This document shows, in pieces, positions 57,931 to 64,000 of a DNA stretch of 64,000 nucleotides. The position numbers and the translations under genes are program-made. Source of the stretch: Ophiura sarsii (lineage: Eukaryota > Echinodermata > Ophiuroidea > Amphilepidida > Ophiuridae); NCBI GenBank assembly GCA_035610835.1, contig CM069447.1, positions 62,069,048 to 62,133,047 of the forward strand. The letters are read 5' to 3'. Positions within the stretch are counted from its first letter, which is position 1. Each line of letters opens with the position of its first letter. Below the pieces are notes generated by a model. That model saw only the letters and a program-made list of their open reading frames with translations. It was not told where the DNA came from and did not search any database.

Positions 57931-60900
57931 GAAGACTACTTGAGTCCAGGGCCCCATTTCATATAAGTTAAGAATCTTCTTAAGTGGAATTACAGAGAGT
58001 GATTCTTGAACTCCTCTTAAAACTACTTGAGCCCAGGGCCCCATTTTATATAAGTTAAGAATCTTCTTAAGTGGAAATACAGAAAGTGATTCATGAACTC
58101 CTCTTAAAACTACTTGAGCCCAGGGCCCCATTTTATATAAGTTAAGAATCTCCTTAAGTGGAAATACAGAAAGTGATTCATGAACTCCTCTTAAAACTAC
58201 TTGAGCCCAGGGCCCCATTTTATATAAGTTAAGAATCTTCTTAAGTGGAAATACAGAAAGTGATTCATGAACTCCTCTTAAAACTACTTGAGCCCAGGGC
58301 CCCATTTTATATAAGTTAAGAATCTTCTTAAGTGGAACTACAGAAAGTGATTCATGAACTCCTCTTAAAACTACTTGAGCCCAGGGCCCCATTTTATATA
58401 AGTTAAGAATCTTCTTAAGTGGAAATACAGAAAGTGATTCATGAACTCCTCTTAAAACTACTCGAGCCCAGGGCCCCATTTTATATAAGTTAAGAATCTT
58501 CTTAAGTGGAAATGCAGAAAGTGATTCATGAACTCCTCTTAAAACTACTTGAGTCCAGGGCCCCATTTTATATAAGTTAAGAATCTTCTTAAGTGGAAAT
58601 ACAGAAAGTGATTCATGAACTCCTCTTAAAACTACTTGAGCCCAGGGCCCCATTTTATATAAGTTAAGAATCTTCTTAAGCGGAATTACAGAAAGTGATT
58701 ACTGAACTCCTCTTAAACTACTTGAGCCCAGGGCCCCATTTTATATAAGTTAAGAATCTTCTTAAGTGGAAATACAGAAAGTGATTCATGAACTTCTCTT
58801 AACACTTTCCATGCGGCTACTATTTTTACCATACACAGAACTGATTTTTCAGAAACCTTTCTCAATTTTCAAAGTTTATCTCAATGATTACTGACTCAAT
58901 ACTAGGCATGCTTGAACTTATTTCAATGCATTTCTCATGGTGATTCTAAATATGGTAATGAAATTCAATAGTTTTGACATTTTTTAAACATTTTGTGAAA
59001 TTTTGGAATGTCGTCTGCAGCCGCCTACCGCGTGGAAAGTGTTAAAACTACTTGAGCACAGGGCCCCATTTTATATAAGTTAAGAATCTTCTTAAGTGGA
59101 AATACAGAAAGTGATTGGAACTCCTCTTAAAACTACTTGAGCCCAGGGCTCCATTTTATATAAGTTAAGAATCTTCTTAAGTGGAATTACAGAGAGTGAT
59201 TCTTGAACTCTTCTTAAAACTACTTGAGTCCAGGGCCCCATTTTATATAAGTTAAGAATCTTCTTAAGTGGAATTACAGAGAGTGATTCTTGAACTCTTC
59301 TTAAAACTACTTGAGTCAAGGGCACCATTTTATATAAGTTAAGAATCTTCTTAAGTGGAAATACAGAAAGTGATTCATGAACTCCTCTTAAAACTACTTG
59401 AGCCCAGGGCCCCATTTTATATAAGTTAAGAATCTTCTTAAGTGGAATTACAGAGAGTGATTCTTGAACTCCTCTTAAAACTACTTGAGCCCAGGGCCCC
59501 ATTTTATATAAGTTAAGAATCTCCTTAAGTGGAAATACAGAAAGTGATTCATGAACTCCTCTTAAAACTACTTGAGCCCAGGCCCCCATTTTATATAAGT
59601 TAAGAATCTTCTTAAGTGGAAATACAGAAAGTGATTCATGAACTCCTCTTAAAACTACTTGAGCCCAGGGCCCCATTTTATATAAGTTAAGAATCTTCTT
59701 AAGTGGAATTACAGAGAGTGATTCTTGAACTCCTCTTAAAACTACTTGAGCCCAGGGCCCCATTTTATATAAGTTAAGAATCTCCTTAAGTGGAAATACA
59801 GAAAGTGATTCATGAACTCCTCTTAAAACTACTTGAGCCCAGGGCCCCATTTTATATAAGTTAAGAATCTTCTTAAGTGGAAATACAGAAAGTGATTGGA
59901 ACTCCTCTTAAAACTACTTGAGCCCAGGGCTCCATTTTATATAAGTTAAGAATCTTCTTAAGTGGAAATACAGAAAGTGATTCATGAACTCCTCTTAAAA
60001 CTACTTGAGCCCAGGGCCCCATTTTATATAAGTTAAGAATCTTCTTAAGTGGAATTATAGAGAGTGATTCTTGAACTCCTCTTAAAACTACTTGAGTCCA
60101 GGGCCCCATTTTATATAAGTTAAGAATCTTCTTAAGTGGAATTACAGAAAGTGATTCATGAACTCCTCTTAAAACTACTTGAGTCCAGGGCCCCATTTTA
60201 TATAAGTTAAGAATCTTCTTAAGTGGAAATACAGAAAGTGATTCATGAACTCCTCTTAAAACTACTTGAGCCCAGGGCCCCATTTTATATAAGTTAAGAA
60301 TCTTCTTAAGTGGAATTACAGAGAGTGATTCTTGAACTCCTCTTAAAACTACTTGAGTCCAGGGCCCCATTTTATATAAGTTAAGAATCTTCTTAAGTGG
60401 AATTACAGAAAGTGATTCATGAACTCCTCTTAAAACTACTTGAGTCCAGGGCCCCGTTTTATATAAGTTAAGAATCTTCTTAAGTGGAAATACAGAAAGT
60501 GATTCATGAACTCCTCTTAAAACTACTTGAGTCCAGGGCCCCATTTTATATAAGTTAAGAATCTTCTTAAGTGGAATTACAGAAAGTGATTCATGAACTC
60601 CTCTTAAACCTACTTGAGCCCAGGGCCCCATTTCATATAAGTTAAGAATCTTCTTAAGTGGAATTACAGAGAGTGATTCTTGAACTCTTCTTAAAACTAC
60701 TTGAGTCCAGGCCCCCATTTTATATAAGTTAAGAATCTTCTTAAGTGGAAATACAGAAAGTGATTCATGAACTCCTCTTAAACCTACTTGAGCCCAGGGC
60801 CCCATTTTATATAAGTTAAGAATCTTCTTAAGTGGAATTACAGAGAGTGATTCTTGAACTCTTCTTAAAACTACTTGAGTCCAGGCCCCCATTTTATATA

Positions 60901-62259
60901 AGTTAAGAATCTTCTTAAGTGGAAATACAGAAAGTGATTCATGAACTCCTCTTAAACCTACTTGAGCCCAGGGCCCCATTTTATATAAGTTAAGAATCTT
61001 CTTAAGTGGAATTACAGAGAGTGATTCTTGAACTCTTCTTAAAACTACTTGAGTCCAGGCCCCCATTTTATATAAGTTAAGAATCTTCTTAAGTGGAAAT
61101 ACAGAAAGTGATTCATTAACTCCTCTTAAAACTACTTGAGCCCAGGGCCCCATTTTATATAAGTTAAGAATCTTCTTAAGTGGAATTACAGAGAGTGATT
61201 CTTGAACTCCTCTTAAAACTACTTGAGCCCAGGGCCCCATTTTATATAAGTTAAGAATCTTCTTAAGTGGAAATACAGAAAGTGATTCATGAACTCCTCT
61301 TAAAACTACTTGAGCCCAGGGCCCCATTTTATATAAGTTAAGAATCTTCTTAAGTGGAATTACAGAGAGTGATTCTTGAACTCCTCTTAAAACTACTTGA
61401 GTCCAGGGCCCCATTTTATATAAGTTAAGAATCTTCTTAAGTGGAATTACAGAAAGTGATTCATGAACTCCTCTTAAAACTACTTGAGTCCAGGGCCCCA
61501 TTTTATATAAGTTAAGAATCTTCTTAAGTGGAATTACAGAGAGTGATTCTTGAACTCTTCTTAAAACTACTTGAGTCCAGGCCCCCATTTTATATAAGTT
61601 AAGAATCTTCTTAAGTGGAAATACAGAAAGTGATTCATGAACTTCTCTTAAACCTACTTGAGCCCAGGGCCCCATTTCATATAAGTTAAGAATCTTCTTA
61701 AGTGGAAATACAGAAAGTGATTCTTGAACTCCTCTTAAAACTACTTGAGCCCAGGGCCCCATTTTATATAAGTTAAGAATCTTCTTAAGTGGAAATACAG
61801 AAAGTGATTCATGAACTCCTCTTAAACCTACTTGAGCCCAGGGCCCCATTTCATATAAGTTAAGAATCTTCTTAAGTGGAATTACAGAGAGTGATTCTTG
61901 AACTCCTCTTAAAACTACTTGAGCCCAGGGCCCCATTTTATATAAGTTAAGAATCTTCTTAAGTGGAAATACAGAAAGTGATTCATGAACTCCTCTTAAA
62001 ACTACTTGAGTCCAGGGCCCCATTTTATATAAGTTAAGAATCTTCTTAAGTGGAATTACAGAAAGTGATTCATGAACTCCTCTTAAAACTACTTGAGTCC
62101 AGGCCCCCATTTTATATAAGTTAAGAATCTTCTTAAGTGGAAATACAGAAAGTGATTCATGAACTCCTCTTAAAACTACTCGAGCCCAGGGCCCCATTTT
62201 ATATAAGTTAAGAATCTTCTTAAGTGGAATTACAGAGAGTGATTCTTGAACTCTTCTTA
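57931..62259. repeat. 87-bp minisatellite, about 47 units
   Basis: Units of 87 bp (AACTACTTGAGCCCAGGGCC at the start, TTAAGAATCTTCTTAAGTGG in the middle, GAACTCCTCTTAA at the end) run for about 4.3 kb, interrupted at 58803-59041. About 10 units lie before the interruption and 37 after it. Two main variants differ at linked positions: GCCCAGG/AAATACAGAAAG/TCATG versus GTCCAGG/AATTACAGAGAG/TCTTG. They often alternate in the right part, giving a tendency to dimeric order. One minus-strand frame is open for hundreds of codons because 87 is divisible by three; most unit differences change the amino acid, so there is no sign of protein constraint. Confidence 0.95.
58803..59041. mobile_element. 239-bp TTAA MITE inside the minisatellite
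   Basis: Ends CACTTTCCATGCGG and its complement CCGCGTGGAAAGTG; TTAA at 58799-58802 and 59042-59045. The host units show the empty site CTCTTAAAACTACTTG, so a TTAA duplication is proved directly. piggyBac-type mobilisation is the natural inference. Same family as 46532-46770 and 15665-15803. Confidence 0.93.
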
Positions 62260-62659
62260 TATGCTTTGCTCAGAAGAATATTTAAGAATTCTTCCTAAAG
62301 TGAGCTTTATTAAGTTTAATTCATGAAGAATAAAATATGAAATCTTCTTAAGAGGAATTGATCTTAAGTCGTATTTTAAATTTTATGCAATATTTTATGC
62401 CAAATGAATAGCAATGTCATTTACAATAGGCCAAATGAATAGCATTTTGGCGATATTTTGCTGTTTTTCATCCGTTTCCGTCACACTAAATCAAAGTTTT
62501 GTTTTCACTGCATCTCCAGAAAAGTGCACTCATTAGTCAGATCAATTTACAATTAATTTGTGACTGAGGTTCCAAGCTACAATTGTGTGATATTTGATGA
62601 GACTGGCTGATATAATAATAAAGTTATGGGGTATGAGGTAGAACTTATTGAATGACCCT
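62260..62659. repeat. Array edge and inverted fragment of the duplication-II end
   Basis: 62260-62370 has decayed AATCTTCTTAAG words related to the array. At 62455-62560 the minus strand reads GATGCAGTGAAAAC and GACGGAAACGGATG, matching 49410-49465 and 54170-54230, so the end of duplication II is itself a dispersed repeat. Confidence 0.6.
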
Positions 62660-63115
62660 CGTACAAAACAGATTTTTCAGAAACCTTAGTTTCTCAACTT
62701 TCAAAGTCTATCTCAAGGATTACTAATTTTAATACATTTTTCATGGTGATTCTAAACATACTCTCTAAATGTAAAAGAGTGGTTTTCCACTTTTCAAGGA
62801 GTTAAACGCAGGACAACACGTTTTTGAGTGGAAAAACACTCTAAAAGGAGTGAAAGGGGATTTTATTTGACAATGTTCCACTCTATTGAGAGTAAAACAA
62901 TATTCACACTCATTTTAGAGTGGACATTTTCCACTCTAAAACGGGTTGTCCTGCGTTTCACTCCCTTCACTCCTTTTTTGAGTGAATTTCCACTATTTCC
63001 TCTCTTTCCACATTAAGAGAGCAGTAATAAAATGTAATAACTTAACTTTGACATATTTGACAAATGTGTTGGCATTTTAGAATGTGATCTGCCTGCCGCG
63101 TAATGGAAGTAGGAA
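62660..63115. mobile_element. Decayed TTAA MITE carrying a nested foldback
   Basis: 62663-62760 (ACAAAACAGATTTTTCAGAAACC, TCATGGTGATTCTAAACATA) and 63040-63105 (TTTTAGAATGTGATCTGCC, TGCCGCGTAATGGAAGT) match the interior and right end of the 239-bp MITE. Between them, about 62762-63030, is a separate inverted repeat: GCAGGACAACACG and AGTGGAAAAACACTC on the left pair with their complements on the right. One element appears inserted in the other. Confidence 0.65.
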
Positions 63116-64000
63116 ACTCGAGACTAAAAAACTGTTTAGGCCTTAATCGCACTTGTTTATGAACTTGTTTGTAATGCACATCCGTTGTTGTTGAGAGAGA
63201 TTGTGCGAGATTGCGCGGGATTGCGCGAGATCAAAATAGAATCAGTAAACAAAACGACAGTAATCTCCCTTAATTCGATGGGACTTACACTAACTGACCC
63301 TGCAGGGTAAAGCGTGCACTTTGCAACAACAACATGCTTCGCTTTGATTTCATTATTAAGAAAAGGATTTGGGAAATGTCTACTTTCATGCCCCAAACGA
63401 CATTACGATTAAGCTTACTCAACAGCGAGCTACAGCGCATTGCATTATTACGTGTGCAAGATGATGTCAGGGGTTACAGAAGCATGCAATGCCAAGATTT
63501 CTGCCGTCAGTGTTTTTATTTATTTTTTATTTATTTATTCGGACATACACTTTTGGAACAGTGGCAAACTCTTCTCGACTAATGCGTCTATAAAACTTTA
63601 CACAATGTTTTAGAATATAAAAAAGGAAATGTATACAAATATATTCACTCACTACTTTCATAAAATTATAATGACATATGGCGCAATAATTGCGAGCCTC
63701 TATTAAGAAAATCCAGTCGCAAGTAAACACGGGGCGGTCATCCACGTGTAAAATTGAAAGTTCCGCGTGACCTAAAATGTGCATTTAAAGTGATTGTTCC
63801 GACGTGAGTGGATTCGAGTTAACCCATGCTGTGGATTTTCAAAATTATTTATACAGACTGTAACAAACAATAATATACATTTACATTTTATGTCTCCAAG
63901 AAAAGAATAATCGCAGCAAAATAAATAAATGTTATTGGTTACCGAAATCAATTTAGATATAATATTAATATTATATTAATATTTTATAATTGCTCTGACT
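63116..64000. other. No gene seen
   Basis: Short frames on both strands (79, 82 and 85 codons) overlap each other and show no domains. TTTATTTATTTATTC at about 63527 and the AT-rich end at 63960-63985 are low complexity. Confidence 0.45.

Noticed and set aside
57874..62197. Three minus-strand open frames of 252-774 codons with a 29-residue repeat
   Set aside because: They exist because the 87-bp unit has one stop-free frame and a length divisible by three. The frames break at the MITE and at one unit indel. Unit differences are mostly amino-acid-changing, with no domain, signal peptide or splice context.

Overview
The window looks like gene-poor, AT-rich nuclear DNA from an invertebrate animal. 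The evidence is one intron-flanked exon of a class C G-protein-coupled receptor, no bacterial gene organisation, and very many short non-autonomous DNA transposons, satellite-like arrays and duplicated blocks. Some elements carry long G tracts and CAGTGGCGTAAC-type ends, and TAGGCCTA-like words are frequent. To me this suggests a marine invertebrate, perhaps an echinoderm or hemichordate; that placement is inference and weak.

Layout. 1-9 kb: hairpin elements, a perfect 15 x 32-bp minisatellite, a 101-bp tandem array broken by a foldback element, and a piece of a larger TA-inserting transposon. 9.4-9.7 kb: the 3' tail of a LINE retrotransposon. 10.5-18.5 kb: a 485-bp MITE, then a 4.5-kb interval bounded by 28-bp inverted repeats that holds eleven dispersed copies of a 15-bp motif, a TTAA MITE, and a 1.8-kb long-TIR element. 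19-26 kb: repeat copies, a tandem duplication and two elements with 8-bp target duplications. 26.5-36.3 kb: a segmental duplication whose second copy is split by a 2.4-kb insertion full of nuclear-receptor-like half sites. 39.5-43.7 kb: a tandem duplication carrying a 1.85-kb TA-inserting transposon, followed by an 880-bp Tc1-like inverted-repeat element. 46.3-54.2 kb: a 3.2-3.5-kb direct duplication whose two copies act as empty and filled sites for different MITEs. 54.3-54.9 kb: the receptor exon. 55-58 kb: an inverted-repeat element, E-box and CRE clusters. 57.9-62.3 kb: about 47 copies of an 87-bp minisatellite interrupted by a TTAA MITE. 62.3-64 kb: decayed repeats.

The only protein-coding sequence I am confident of is the terminal exon of an mGluR-like receptor (54301-54882, + strand). 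The long open frames in the 57.9-62.3 kb array are a by-product of a unit length divisible by three. Duplicate copies and tandem arrays allow several insertions and their target-site duplications to be read directly against an empty site, so a relative chronology can be built. The best candidates for undescribed biology are the 11.1-15.6 kb element with its dispersed motif, the 31.1-33.5 kb repeat with regularly placed IR1 and DR1 sites, and the TA-inserting element that repeats its own terminal motif internally. Coordinates of decayed repeats are approximate, because all comparison was by eye.
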